Positions 45,358-53,899 of a DNA stretch of 64,000 nucleotides are shown one piece after another. How positions within the stretch are numbered: the first letter of the stretch is position 1; each line of letters begins with the position of its first letter. The DNA lies in contig JAKQTP010000087.1 of assembly GCA_029563035.1 (NCBI GenBank), positions 1-64,000 of the forward strand. The letters run 5' to 3'. Under the pieces are notes generated by a model. That model was not told the origin of the DNA. It searched no databases and saw only the letters and a program-made list of their open reading frames with translations. The stretch comes from an archaeon (lineage in GTDB: Archaea > Iainarchaeota > Iainarchaeia > CSSED10-239). The position numbers were made by a program, and so were the translations under genes.

Positions 45358-45578
45358 TATCTTACCATCTTTTCTAATTTCTTCTCAATATCATCCTTTT
45401 TCTTTATCTGCCAAACTATAATATCTTCTCTTTTGGTACTTTCAACTTTACCCTCTTCTTGTAATCTTAACAAAAGAGACTTAGTTTTAATTAAACTCTC
45501 TTTTGTTTTCTCACTGATATTTTCTGCAGAAATAGGTGAGTCCTCATTCTCAAGCAATTTTATGATTCTTTGATACAT
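45357..45578 (-). CDS. Small winged-helix protein coupled to hef
   Basis: A 73-residue protein with a winged-helix pattern (MYQRIIKLLENEDSPISAEN, then LLLRLQEEGKVESTKRED). The ATG follows AGGAGGCAT. Its stop overlaps the hef start by one base, so the two are translationally coupled; it may regulate or partner Hef. Confidence 0.7.
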   Translation of the reverse strand: MYQRIIKLLENEDSPISAENISEKTKESLIKTKSLLLRLQEEGKVESTKREDIIVWQIKKKDDIEKKLEKMVR

Positions 45579-45602
45579 AAATGCCTCCTAAAGTCATAAC
45601 GA

Positions 45603-45674
45603 GGGAAGGGAAATCTAGCACTAGAGGTGAAAAAATATGAGAGGATTCTAACTTTTTCCTCCATTTCCCTTCCC
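45603..45674 (-). promoter_or_regulatory. Leader stem-loop before the hef operon
   Basis: Perfect 12-bp arms (GGGAAGGGAAAT at 45603-45614, ATTTCCCTTCCC at 45663-45674) enclose ~48 bases in which GAGG...AAAAA and TTTTT...CCTC can extend the pairing. TATTTATAGG on the minus strand (45693-45702) places the hef transcript start near 45672, right at the outer arm. The element would be the very 5' end of that mRNA, ending ~15 bases before the ribosome site. Confidence 0.6.
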
Positions 45675-45725
45675 ATTAATAACAACTACATAAACCTATA
45701 AATACTTTTCGATAGTAAAAATTCT

Positions 45726-46454
45726 GTGAGATATTTACCGTATAGGGAAGAAAATGGGTATCTTTCAATGGGTTTGGATGAGGCGTTACTATTGTTAAGG
45801 ATAGAAGATAAAGTAGAAGATACATTCAGATTTTATTCATTTTTTCCTTCATGTGCTTCAATTGGTTATTTTCAAAGACTAAGTTCTTCAATTAATTTAG
45901 ATTATTGTTTTAAAAATAACATTGATTATGTTAGAAGAATAACTGGGGGGGGAAATGTATTTCATGATTACATGGGAGAAATAACTTACTCTATTGTATT
46001 ATCAGAAAAGAAATCACCCGATAACATTCTAGATTCATTTGAATTTATTTATGGAGGGATTATAAAGGGATTAAAAAATATGGACATTAACGTTGAATTT
46101 AAACCCCTTAATGATCTTACTTTTAATTCTAAAAAAATATCTGGCTCAGCTCAAACTAGAAAAAACGGAATTATTTTACAACATGGAACTCTTATGTTTA
46201 ATACAAATATTGAATTAATGGAAAAAGTTCTTAGAATATCTAACCAAAAAACGGAAATAAGAAAAAGGGTTACTACACTTTCTAGGGAAGGGTATAACAT
46301 TGGTAAAAAAGAATTAATTAAAAACTTAAAAAAAGGATTTGAAGAAATTTATGGGAAATCAAATAAAGGTAAACTTTCTAGAGGAGAACTAAGTCTTGCA
46401 AAAAAATTAGCTTATGGAAAATATAAATCAAAAGAGTGGAATTATAAAAAGTAG
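45726..46454 (+). CDS. lplA: Lipoate-protein ligase A family protein
   Basis: A 242-residue protein. It has MGLDEALLLL near the start, the binding loop RRITGGGNVFHD (~70-81), and KISGSAQTRKNGIILQHGTL with the catalytic Lys of the family in the preceding NSKKISGSA. It attaches lipoate or a related acyl acid to carrier proteins. GTG start; CCTATAAATAC ~27 bases upstream suggests a leaderless message. Confidence 0.88.
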   Translation: MRYLPYREENGYLSMGLDEALLLLRIEDKVEDTFRFYSFFPSCASIGYFQRLSSSINLDYCFKNNIDYVRRITGGGNVFHDYMGEITYSIVLSEKKSPDNILDSFEFIYGGIIKGLKNMDINVEFKPLNDLTFNSKKISGSAQTRKNGIILQHGTLMFNTNIELMEKVLRISNQKTEIRKRVTTLSREGYNIGKKELIKNLKKGFEEIYGKSNKGKLSRGELSLAKKLAYGKYKSKEWNYKK

Positions 46455-46473
46455 ATTAAATAAATATTCAAAA

Positions 46474-46851
46474 TCAAATTGTTTTAGGTGCTATTTTATC
46501 TATAAACTCATAAGGATTATCTACATAGATTTTTACCTTAATTGAACCAAGTGGAGATAATTTTGATAGATTTACTCTGCCTGCAAAAGCAGCTTGTTTA
46601 TTCATCAAAAAAGATATTTTTAATTCTTGAGTGCCTTCCTTTAATATCATATTGACACTATCCCTTATCGCATCTGAATATATTAATTCGATGAATCTTG
46701 AAAGGACACTTTCGTCTTCAGAATATCCAATAATTACCTCTTTATTTTCTTCTATATTGATGTCAGGAAATATATTAGTTATTGATATCTTTACTTTTTC
46801 TGGATCCTCTGTATTCTTTACATCTGCATAGACTTTCAATTTAAAGCTCAT
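46474..46851 (-). CDS. UPF0201 family protein
   Basis: A 125-residue archaeal protein of the UPF0201 (DUF54) family, with a ferredoxin-like fold and proposed RNA binding. The end of the upstream UPF0200 kinase gene overlaps its start by 11 bases, a pairing common in archaea. The segment LNKQAAFAGRVNL-like (here MNKQAAFAGRVNL) is typical. Confidence 0.82.
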   Translation of the reverse strand: MSFKLKVYADVKNTEDPEKVKISITNIFPDINIEENKEVIIGYSEDESVLSRFIELIYSDAIRDSVNMILKEGTQELKISFLMNKQAAFAGRVNLSKLSPLGSIKVKIYVDNPYEFIDKIAPKTI

Positions 46852-47368
46852 ATTTCTTAATCACCGTATAGATATTTTCCTTAAAGTCTTCTAAAGTGCC
46901 ATTGTTGTTAATAATAACGTCTGATAAAGCCAATGCTTCACCCAAACCCCATGAAAGTTCCCTTAAATCTCTTTTATGGAACTCTTCATAAGTTTGATGG
47001 TCATCGTCTCGTTTTCTATTTTTCAATCTTTCAAATCTAATTTTGGGTGAACAGTGTATACCAATTAAAAAAAAATCCATTTCATTCCTAAATCTTTCAA
47101 TTTCTTTTATCCCCCGTATACCCTCAATCAAAAATTTATTATCATGGGTTTTCCTTATTTTATCTAAAGTCAAAATGGCTATTACATCAAGCCCATTTTC
47201 ATCTCTAAGCATTTGGGCAACTTTACCACTTTCTTCCAAAGGGTATCCTTTTCTTACAGTTTCTTCTCTTACAATATCTCCCATAGAGATGAATCTATAT
47301 CCTAAAGTAAGTGCAATATTAACAAATTCACTTTTTCCAGAACCAGGCATACCAACTATTCCTATCAT
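46841..47368 (-). CDS. UPF0200 nucleotide kinase (dephospho-CoA kinase-like)
   Basis: A 175-residue P-loop kinase starting MIGIVGMPGSGKSEF, with FISMGDIVREETVRKGYPLE, FLIEGIRG and a RKRDDDHQTYEEFHKRDLRE segment. Archaeal UPF0200 proteins resemble nucleotide or dephospho-CoA kinases; substrate not shown. It overlaps pmbA (4 bases) and the UPF0201 gene (11 bases). Confidence 0.85.
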   Translation of the reverse strand: MIGIVGMPGSGKSEFVNIALTLGYRFISMGDIVREETVRKGYPLEESGKVAQMLRDENGLDVIAILTLDKIRKTHDNKFLIEGIRGIKEIERFRNEMDFFLIGIHCSPKIRFERLKNRKRDDDHQTYEEFHKRDLRELSWGLGEALALSDVIINNNGTLEDFKENIYTVIKKYEL

Positions 47369-48639
47369 CCTACCACCCTTGCTTCAGATATAATTGAAGG
47401 AGTGATTATACCTCCCGTATCTTTTACTTGCCCGTATACCCCTTTAACTTTATTTAAGAATTCAAAAATATTTCCCACTATCATCCCATGTTTGATAGGA
47501 TGTTTTCTTTCCCCATCATTAATGTAAAATCCACTCGAGATTTCTACAGAAAAATCTCCCGAAATTGAATTTGCTGTATGTGCCCCCCTTAATTCATTTA
47601 TAATAAATCCTTCTTCTATTCCTTCTAATGTTTCTCCTCCAATAATGAAATTAGTAGTGCCAATTGAAGGAAGAGATTTATAATCTCTCTCTGAGTTACC
47701 TGTGGATTCAACACCATATTTTTTTGCATAAAAATCGTCATAGAGATATTTTATTAATATCCCATTATCTATAACTATATTCCTTTTTGTAGAATTACCG
47801 TCTCCATCAAAATTCGTAGAGGCAACACCATACTCAAGTGTGCCATCATCTATTATTGTAAGATTTGTTATCTTTTTGCCAATCTTTCCTTTTAAAAAAC
47901 TTTTATTTTTGTCAACACTTTCTGCAAAAAGATGAGGTATAAACGTATTTGACAACAATGAAGAAATCGCTTCAGGCCCCAGGATTACATCACAATACAT
48001 AGGGTGTATTTTTTTTGCATTACTAGTTTCTTTTGCTTTCAATGCAGCTAGTTCTCCAATTGGAGTAAACTCAAATTTTTTTCTCATGATATTATAATCA
48101 AAACCAGTAGCTACATCATCATTTTTGTAAATGGAAGAGAGATATCCGAAAAGAGTCGCATATTTTTGATATAAAGAAATTCCTGTTGTTGATGAAATTG
48201 CTTCTTCATAGAACGTAAGATTAGTGCTCCCCGAAGAAGGAACTCCACTTTTTTCTTTACATCCTCTAATCATATCCATTGAGAATTCCATTAGATCCTT
48301 AGAAGTTATATCATACAAAGACTTGTCTACCAATTTTCTCTCTTTTATTGTAGTTGGGATAGGAAGACTAATAAAATCTTCTTTATCTCTAGATACCTTA
48401 AGAACTTTATACGCAGTCTTAACACAATCTTCTAAATTAGTAAGATTATTTGTAAATGAAAAGCCCTGTTTTTTTCCTTCAATTACTCTTATTCCGATTC
48501 CAATTGTCTCTTTCTCTTCACCAATCTCAATATTACTTTTTTCTATATCATAAGAAATAACTTTTATTTTTTGGGCAAATACATCCCCTTCAGAATGCAT
48601 AAACTTCATTGTTTTATGTGCTATTTCTTCCAAATCCAT
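47365..48639 (-). CDS. pmbA: PmbA (TldD/PmbA) modulator of peptide processing
   Basis: A 424-residue protein of the TldE/PmbA branch: VIEGKKQGFSFTNNL early, FDGDGNSTKRNIVIDNGIL and GEKKHP-like (GERKHPIKHGMIVGN) late. The HExxxH zinc site of TldD is absent, as expected. The TldD partner is not in this window. Operon with UPF0200 and UPF0201 by overlap. Confidence 0.9.
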   Translation of the reverse strand: MDLEEIAHKTMKFMHSEGDVFAQKIKVISYDIEKSNIEIGEEKETIGIGIRVIEGKKQGFSFTNNLTNLEDCVKTAYKVLKVSRDKEDFISLPIPTTIKERKLVDKSLYDITSKDLMEFSMDMIRGCKEKSGVPSSGSTNLTFYEEAISSTTGISLYQKYATLFGYLSSIYKNDDVATGFDYNIMRKKFEFTPIGELAALKAKETSNAKKIHPMYCDVILGPEAISSLLSNTFIPHLFAESVDKNKSFLKGKIGKKITNLTIIDDGTLEYGVASTNFDGDGNSTKRNIVIDNGILIKYLYDDFYAKKYGVESTGNSERDYKSLPSIGTTNFIIGGETLEGIEEGFIINELRGAHTANSISGDFSVEISSGFYINDGERKHPIKHGMIVGNIFEFLNKVKGVYGQVKDTGGIITPSIISEARVVG

Positions 48640-48756
48640 CTGCTCACCTAATTTGACATTGCTTTAAGTATTAAAAAAGTTTCTAATTATTTATTTTTGT
48701 GTTTAACTTTTAATAGACCTGTAAACCATTTAAATGTAAGTAGTAGTAAAAGATAT

Positions 48757-49269
48757 ATGGATATATCAAAAGACAAAGCCTCAATTGAAGCAATTCTTTT
48801 CATATCTGGTGAACCTGTTCCAATCTCTAAATTACTAAAAAAACTAGGCATAAAGGAAAGAGATTATGTAGAAGGATTGATTGAAAGTCTTTCAAAAGAT
48901 TATATTGATAGGGGTAGTTCTATAGAAGTTATAAGGGCCGTAGAAGATAGGTATACAATGCAAGTAAAAAATGAATTCTCCTTGCTTACTGCAGACTTTG
49001 CTCCGAAATCAGAGATAAGGGGAGCAGTTCTAAAGACACTAGCCATTATTGCATATAAGCAGCCATTAAAAAAATCTGACTTGGTAAAATATAGGGGAAG
49101 TCAATGCTATGGGCATGTTAAATCCTTAGTTGAAGCGGGCCTTGTTGATGCTGAATCTTGTGGGAAAACTAAAATGTTAAAAACAACTTCTAAATTTTCT
49201 GAAATATATGGTCTTGAATCTTCTACACCAACTGAGATTAGGAAATTCATGGAAAGTATCTTAAAATAA
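48757..49269 (+). CDS. scpB: Segregation and condensation protein ScpB
   Basis: 170 residues from the ATG at 48757; a CATTTAAAT TATA box ~25 bases upstream makes this leaderless start better than the one 60 bases earlier. It has EAILFISGEPVPISKLLKKLGI and LKTLAIIAYKQPLKKSDLVKYRG, the two winged-helix hallmarks. ScpB partners SMC-kleisin complexes. ScpA is not adjacent. Confidence 0.9.
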   Translation: MDISKDKASIEAILFISGEPVPISKLLKKLGIKERDYVEGLIESLSKDYIDRGSSIEVIRAVEDRYTMQVKNEFSLLTADFAPKSEIRGAVLKTLAIIAYKQPLKKSDLVKYRGSQCYGHVKSLVEAGLVDAESCGKTKMLKTTSKFSEIYGLESSTPTEIRKFMESILK

Positions 49270-49301
49270 AAACTTTTATAAATAATCTATCCTTTAACCG
49301 C

Positions 49302-50273
49302 ATGTTGAAATGTATGACAGATCTAAATAGAATTGCTCAAGAAATTAGGAATTACGAGGGTGTTAAAAGAAAAAATCCTATTAAATATCTAATTAATCAG
49401 TTTAAGCCTTTTTCTAATTATGGAAATACTGTTATTGATTTCGGCGATGATGCAGCAGTTTTAAAATTTGATAACAATTATTTGCTTTTAGCTGCAGATG
49501 GAATTTGGGCAAATTTATTAAACGATCTTTTTTGGGCAGGATACTGTGCTGTGCTCGTAAATGTCAACGACATCTATGCAATGGGAGGTAAACCTATTGC
49601 TATGGTTAATATAATGTCTTTAAAAAAGACGGATAATTGTAAAAATTTACTTGAAGGTATAAAAACTGGTTGTGATAAATTTAAAGTTCCAATGGTCGGA
49701 GGACATCTCCACCCAGATACACAATCTACAACCGTATCAGTTTCAATAATGGGGAATGCGTCAAAGATACTTTCAAGTTTTTCTGCAAAAGAAGGAGAAG
49801 ATATTATCTTAGCAATGGATATGGATGGCCGGCAATATAATAACTTTCTTAATTGGGATACCACTCTAAATAAATCATCTGAAGAATGTTTATCTAAACT
49901 CGGCATAATGAATGAAATCGCAGAAAAGGAACTTTCATTCGCAGCTAAAGATATATCTAATCCCGGCATATTGGGCACAATTGGAATGCTTCTTGAAACC
50001 TCACGAAAGGGAGCGGTAATTGACATTGAAGAAATACAAAGACCTGAAAACATGGATTTTATGGACTGGTTAAAAATTTACCCAGGATATGGATTTACAT
50101 TGACATCTGCACCTGAAAACTCTGATAAGATCTTATCCCTTTTTAAAAAGCAAAAAATAGAAGCTAAAATTGTCGGGAAAGTTACTAATGATAATACTAT
50201 GACTATACAAGACAAAAATGAGAAAAAAACACTATTTGACTTTAAAACAGACATTATAACGGGAATAAAATAA
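49302..50273 (+). CDS. Methanogenesis marker protein 2 (AIR synthase-like)
   Basis: A 323-residue PurM/SelD-fold protein. FGDDAAVLKF and LLLAADGIWANLL bind ATP/metal in the fold, and the segment WAGYCAVLVNVNDIYAMGGK is distinctive. Two ATGs are possible (49302, 49314); TTTTATAAAT 25 bases before the first favours it. It is a marker of methanogens and its reaction is unknown. Probably co-transcribed with or next to the DUF1847 gene. Confidence 0.85.
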   Translation: MLKCMTDLNRIAQEIRNYEGVKRKNPIKYLINQFKPFSNYGNTVIDFGDDAAVLKFDNNYLLLAADGIWANLLNDLFWAGYCAVLVNVNDIYAMGGKPIAMVNIMSLKKTDNCKNLLEGIKTGCDKFKVPMVGGHLHPDTQSTTVSVSIMGNASKILSSFSAKEGEDIILAMDMDGRQYNNFLNWDTTLNKSSEECLSKLGIMNEIAEKELSFAAKDISNPGILGTIGMLLETSRKGAVIDIEEIQRPENMDFMDWLKIYPGYGFTLTSAPENSDKILSLFKKQKIEAKIVGKVTNDNTMTIQDKNEKKTLFDFKTDIITGIK

Positions 50274-50307
50274 TTATCTTTTTAAACTATTGACATTTAC
50301 TTTTTCT

Positions 50308-50904
50308 ATGAGATGTAATGAATGTGAAGATTCCTTTTGTATGGAAGGAATAAACTGTTATAGTAAGGATATCCAAATCTACGCAGAAAACGAAATAAAA
50401 AAAGAAGAAAATCATAATTTTTACATAACTTCAACTGAACTTGAAGTAGATGCATATATGAAACTCCCAAGAGTATTAGAGTTAATTGAATTTTCCAAGA
50501 GAATGAATTATAAAAAACTCGGTATTGCATCTTGCATAGGATTAAAAAATGAATCTCAGATTCTGACTAGTTTGCTTCAAGAAAAGGGATTTGAAGTATC
50601 TCTTGCTATTTGTAAAGCGCACGGAATTGGTAAAGGTGACTTCGGCGTAGTTAAAACTTTATCTAACAATCTAAGTGAATCTGCATGCAATCCTGTAGGT
50701 CAGGCTAAATTACTGGAAAAAGAAGGTACCGAATTTAATATTGTCGTAGGATTGTGCGTAGGCCATGATTCTTTATTTATCAAATATTCAAAGGCCCCTA
50801 CTACAGTCCTTATAGTCAAAGATAGGATTTTAGCCCATAATCCAATAGGTGCACTTTATTCTAACTATTGGATAAAAAAGATAAAAAACTACAAATTTGA
50901 ATGA
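50308..50904 (+). CDS. DUF1847 zinc-binding protein
   Basis: About 198 residues from the ATG at 50308 (MRCNECEDSFC), a better match to the family start than the TTG 18 bases earlier. Cys pairs CNEC, CMEGINC and later CVGHDSLFIKYSKAPTT typify DUF1847, along with DRILAHNPIGALY near the end. Family function unknown; probably a metalloprotein. Confidence 0.85.
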   Translation: MRCNECEDSFCMEGINCYSKDIQIYAENEIKKEENHNFYITSTELEVDAYMKLPRVLELIEFSKRMNYKKLGIASCIGLKNESQILTSLLQEKGFEVSLAICKAHGIGKGDFGVVKTLSNNLSESACNPVGQAKLLEKEGTEFNIVVGLCVGHDSLFIKYSKAPTTVLIVKDRILAHNPIGALYSNYWIKKIKNYKFE

Positions 50905-50906
50905 TA

Positions 50907-51272
50907 TTATTGGGCATTACAGGATGCTTTTCCGTTTGAAAATCTCTCTAATTCGCCTTTGATAAATTTACTAATAACATCTTCAATTTTTTCTCTTTTA
51001 GTAAAGAAGATATCAAATCCTTGACTTCTAAGAGCTTCCATAGCATGCGGCCCTAAATTTGAACAGATTATAATCCCAACATTTTTTCTGAAAAACAAGT
51101 CCAAGAGACTCTCAGATCCACCGAAGTGATCACTTGTATTTTTCAAGACCTCTATATTTTTGATTTTATTATCGACTATCTCTACGATAGTATATGTAGG
51201 AGCCATACCAAAATGATTGAAAACAGTATCTGAAAGTCCACCTTTAGAATCTGTCGGTATTGCGATTTTCAT
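50907..51272 (-). CDS. NifX/NifB-type Fe-Mo cofactor-binding domain protein
   Basis: A 121-residue protein of PF02579. It starts MKIAIPTDSKGGLSDTVFNHFG, continues APTYTIVEI, and has GIIICSNLGPHAMEALRSQGF. Small stand-alone members bind Fe-S or Fe-Mo clusters in archaea. It is followed upstream on the same strand by a DUF134 regulator; this pair recurs in many genomes. Confidence 0.9.
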   Translation of the reverse strand: MKIAIPTDSKGGLSDTVFNHFGMAPTYTIVEIVDNKIKNIEVLKNTSDHFGGSESLLDLFFRKNVGIIICSNLGPHAMEALRSQGFDIFFTKREKIEDVISKFIKGELERFSNGKASCNAQ

Positions 51273-51306
51273 AGTATTACCCTTAGCTCATAATTAGGAA
51301 AGATTA

Positions 51307-51753
51307 TTATACTAAATTATCTCTCCTCTTTTTACAATTGTACGCATTAATCTTGAGATTAATAATTTTTTCCCTATTGCAATTTGGGCATTTCCCCTCA
51401 TTCTTTGAACTAACATCCAATTCCCATACATAGTTGCAATTTTGACATTTAAATTGTGTAATACCAATTTCATAATCCCCGCCAAATATCTCAATAGCTT
51501 TAGAATTAACCAGGGCGTCTGATACTTTATTTCTAGCTTCTTTTAATATTCTATGAAAGGTAGGCTGTGAAATTCCCATTTTTTCAGAAGCCTCGATCTG
51601 TTCTAATCCAATTAAATCCTTAAGTCTAATTGCTTCAAGTTCTTCAAAAGTAAGCCTGACAATATCTAGTTGCTCTAGTGGTACTCCTCGGGGTTTAAAA
51701 TAACGTGTATGAGTATCTACATAAATACATCTTTTTTTCCTTGCTCGAGGCAT
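51307..51753 (-). CDS. DUF134 (UPF0251) DNA-binding protein with zinc ribbon
   Basis: A 148-residue protein. MPRARKKRCIYVDTHTRYFKP leads into a sigma-like HTH with EASEKMGISQPTFHRILKEAR (~57-77). The tail has a CQNC and CPNC zinc ribbon (~115-133). It probably regulates the neighbouring NifX-like gene. Family function inferred. Confidence 0.9.
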   Translation of the reverse strand: MPRARKKRCIYVDTHTRYFKPRGVPLEQLDIVRLTFEELEAIRLKDLIGLEQIEASEKMGISQPTFHRILKEARNKVSDALVNSKAIEIFGGDYEIGITQFKCQNCNYVWELDVSSKNEGKCPNCNREKIINLKINAYNCKKRRDNLV

Positions 51754-51849
51754 ATAATATAAATATATTTTTCTATTAAAAAACTTATCCTTTTTTATTA
51801 TACAAAATTAACAGAATAGTATAAAAATAAAAAAATTAAATTACTATAT

Positions 51850-52365
51850 TTAAGGAACTACTGTTACCCTAACTGAAGCATATTTTGCAACATCTTCTGC
51901 AACATGACCCATTACTAATCTTTTGATTCCTGTGAGCCCAGTCTTACCGACAACTATATGGTCAAAGTTTTCTTCATCTGCAATCTGTACTATTGTGTCA
52001 ACAACTCTTCCAAGTTTAAGCATTGTTTTTGCTTTCAGTCCATTCTTTGCTGCAAGTTTTTCCATTTCCTTTAATATGTTGTTACCTCTCTTGCATATTG
52101 GATCGTCCATCATGCAAGTTAGCTGATTTTCGAAGAAAGGAGAGTACCTCTTTATATCATCTGTTCCTTTTATCTTATCTTTCCAGTCAGGTAAGAATCT
52201 ATCCATTGCCTCATAATTCATCTGTAATTTATCTACATCTAACACATGTACTATAGTTACATTTGCCCCTGTTTTACTAGCTACCCATGATGCATATTCT
52301 ACTGCTTTTTCTGAAGCTTTAGAACCATCTACTGGAACTAGCATTTTTTTTATTAGTTCAACCAT
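51850..52365 (-). CDS. Universal stress protein UspA family
   Basis: A 171-residue protein with KKMLVPVDGSKASEKAVEYA and the ATP-binding signature GKTGLTGIKRLVMGHVAEDVAKYA (G-x2-G-x9-G-S/T-like). The central insert (~55-95) contains CMMDDPICKRG, two Cys, uncommon in the family. Role in stress is inferred from the family. Confidence 0.9.
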   Translation of the reverse strand: MVELIKKMLVPVDGSKASEKAVEYASWVASKTGANVTIVHVLDVDKLQMNYEAMDRFLPDWKDKIKGTDDIKRYSPFFENQLTCMMDDPICKRGNNILKEMEKLAAKNGLKAKTMLKLGRVVDTIVQIADEENFDHIVVGKTGLTGIKRLVMGHVAEDVAKYASVRVTVVP

Positions 52366-52484
52366 AATATCGCCATTTGTATATTTAATATCTCCCTATA
52401 TAAATTTTTTCATTCCTTAAAAATTTATTAGAAATAATATTTATAAATTGGCATATCTAATATCATATTGAAAATATAAGCCTT

Positions 52485-52907
52485 TTATATATCAAGAACA
52501 AATTGTGTATAAAAAGTTTTATCCAGCTTTTTTAATTTAAAAAGAGAATATGTTATTGCCTTTATATCCATTTCTATAGTACTTCCAATAATATGATTTC
52601 CAAAAATTTTAGCAGTAAGGGATCTCCCATCACTTGAAACATTCACCTTAAAAGATGAAAATAGAATTGCTTCACTATCCCTGATAATTAAGAGTTCCGT
52701 AATCCAATTGATTAAAAGAGAAGAAATATCATTTCCTTCGATGAAAATTTCTTTAGTTATTTTCCTTTCTAATTTAGTGGGATTTATCATTAAACTCGTG
52801 ACCGCAATAGCTGCATTTTCAAATAATTCATCAATAGTATTTCCCCATACCCTGACACCAATATCTGCAGTAACATCGAAGTATTCAAATTTATTCGTAC
52901 CCATCAT
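52485..52907 (-). CDS. Archease (RtcB cofactor)
   Basis: 140 residues from the ATG at 52907. TTTTAAAAG ~25 bases upstream fits a leaderless start here; a longer frame would add 12 hydrophobic residues not seen in the family. It has FEYFDVTADIGVRVWG (Asp pair) and the final FVLDI. Archease helps RtcB ligate RNA. RtcB is not in the window. Confidence 0.9.
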   Translation of the reverse strand: MMGTNKFEYFDVTADIGVRVWGNTIDELFENAAIAVTSLMINPTKLERKITKEIFIEGNDISSLLINWITELLIIRDSEAILFSSFKVNVSSDGRSLTAKIFGNHIIGSTIEMDIKAITYSLFKLKKLDKTFYTQFVLDI

Positions 52908-52957
52908 ATAACTTATAAGAATAAAGCTTTTAAAATATTCCATTAACTATTTATTAT

Positions 52958-53899
52958 ATGAAAAAACTCTACACCATAATATTTATAAGTTTTTTAACAT
53001 TGAGCCTCATTACAATCACAGGAATAACAGCGCCAAACGAGAAAATGAAGATATACTTCGAAAAAACGCCTTCTTTTTATTCAGGCGACAGTGGAGAATT
53101 TTCAATTGTTTTTGACAATACAAGCAATAGTATCTTAAAAAATATCAATATTTATGTAAAAGACGAATATTTTGAACTTAATAAAAATAAATTTATCTAT
53201 GGGGAGTTACAACCAGGTGAAAAGAAAATAGAAAGAATTCGTTATACCGTCAAAGCTATTGATCCTGGAACATATCCATTAAAGGTAACAACCCAATATT
53301 CTTATCAAGTATATTGTTCTGGTCTGAAGTGTGATTATGCGTCTGAAGGATTTTTACAAGAAGTTCCATTTAGAATTGATGGAGTTAGGACACCCATAAT
53401 TAGCTTAAAAGATAGAAGTTTTGAAATAAAAGAAGTTCCGTATTCACTACCAATTTATATTGCCAATAGAGGATCTACAGTTAAGAATTCATATATGATA
53501 ATGGAATATGATAAATCTAAATTTAATCTAGATTATACAGAAAATATTGGTGTAATTGCTTCCTTAGTTAAAAAAGAAATAGTAGTTACTAAAATCCCAG
53601 AAACACCTGGAGAGTATACTATATATCTTAATCTAGAAATAAAAGATATGTATGATAAATCCACTTATTTGAAATTTCCAATTAAATTAATTATTAATCC
53701 TATTGATGTTGTGAAATTAGACCCTCCTAGCGAACTAAAAACAAATGAAGTGAATGATACCAAACTAACTTTGGGCCAAACAACACCTCAATCAAAAGTC
53801 CAAAAACCAATTTTTACCATTTTACAAGAAGCTATTCTAGTACTAACATTATCTGGATTGATAGCAACAATCTCGTTAATGCTACTTTCAAGAAGATAA
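52958..53899 (+). CDS. Secreted, membrane-anchored beta-domain protein
   Basis: A 313-residue protein: signal peptide (~1-25), two or three Ig-like/CARDB-type domains (~30-255) including IVFDNTSNSILKNINIYVKD, and a C-terminal anchor (~288-309) with RR at the end. A CSGLKCDY pair may form a disulphide. Likely a cell-surface protein; no enzyme motifs. It converges on pyruvate kinase with 12 bases of overlap and diverges from archease. Confidence 0.72.
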   Translation: MKKLYTIIFISFLTLSLITITGITAPNEKMKIYFEKTPSFYSGDSGEFSIVFDNTSNSILKNINIYVKDEYFELNKNKFIYGELQPGEKKIERIRYTVKAIDPGTYPLKVTTQYSYQVYCSGLKCDYASEGFLQEVPFRIDGVRTPIISLKDRSFEIKEVPYSLPIYIANRGSTVKNSYMIMEYDKSKFNLDYTENIGVIASLVKKEIVVTKIPETPGEYTIYLNLEIKDMYDKSTYLKFPIKLIINPIDVVKLDPPSELKTNEVNDTKLTLGQTTPQSKVQKPIFTILQEAILVLTLSGLIATISLMLLSRR

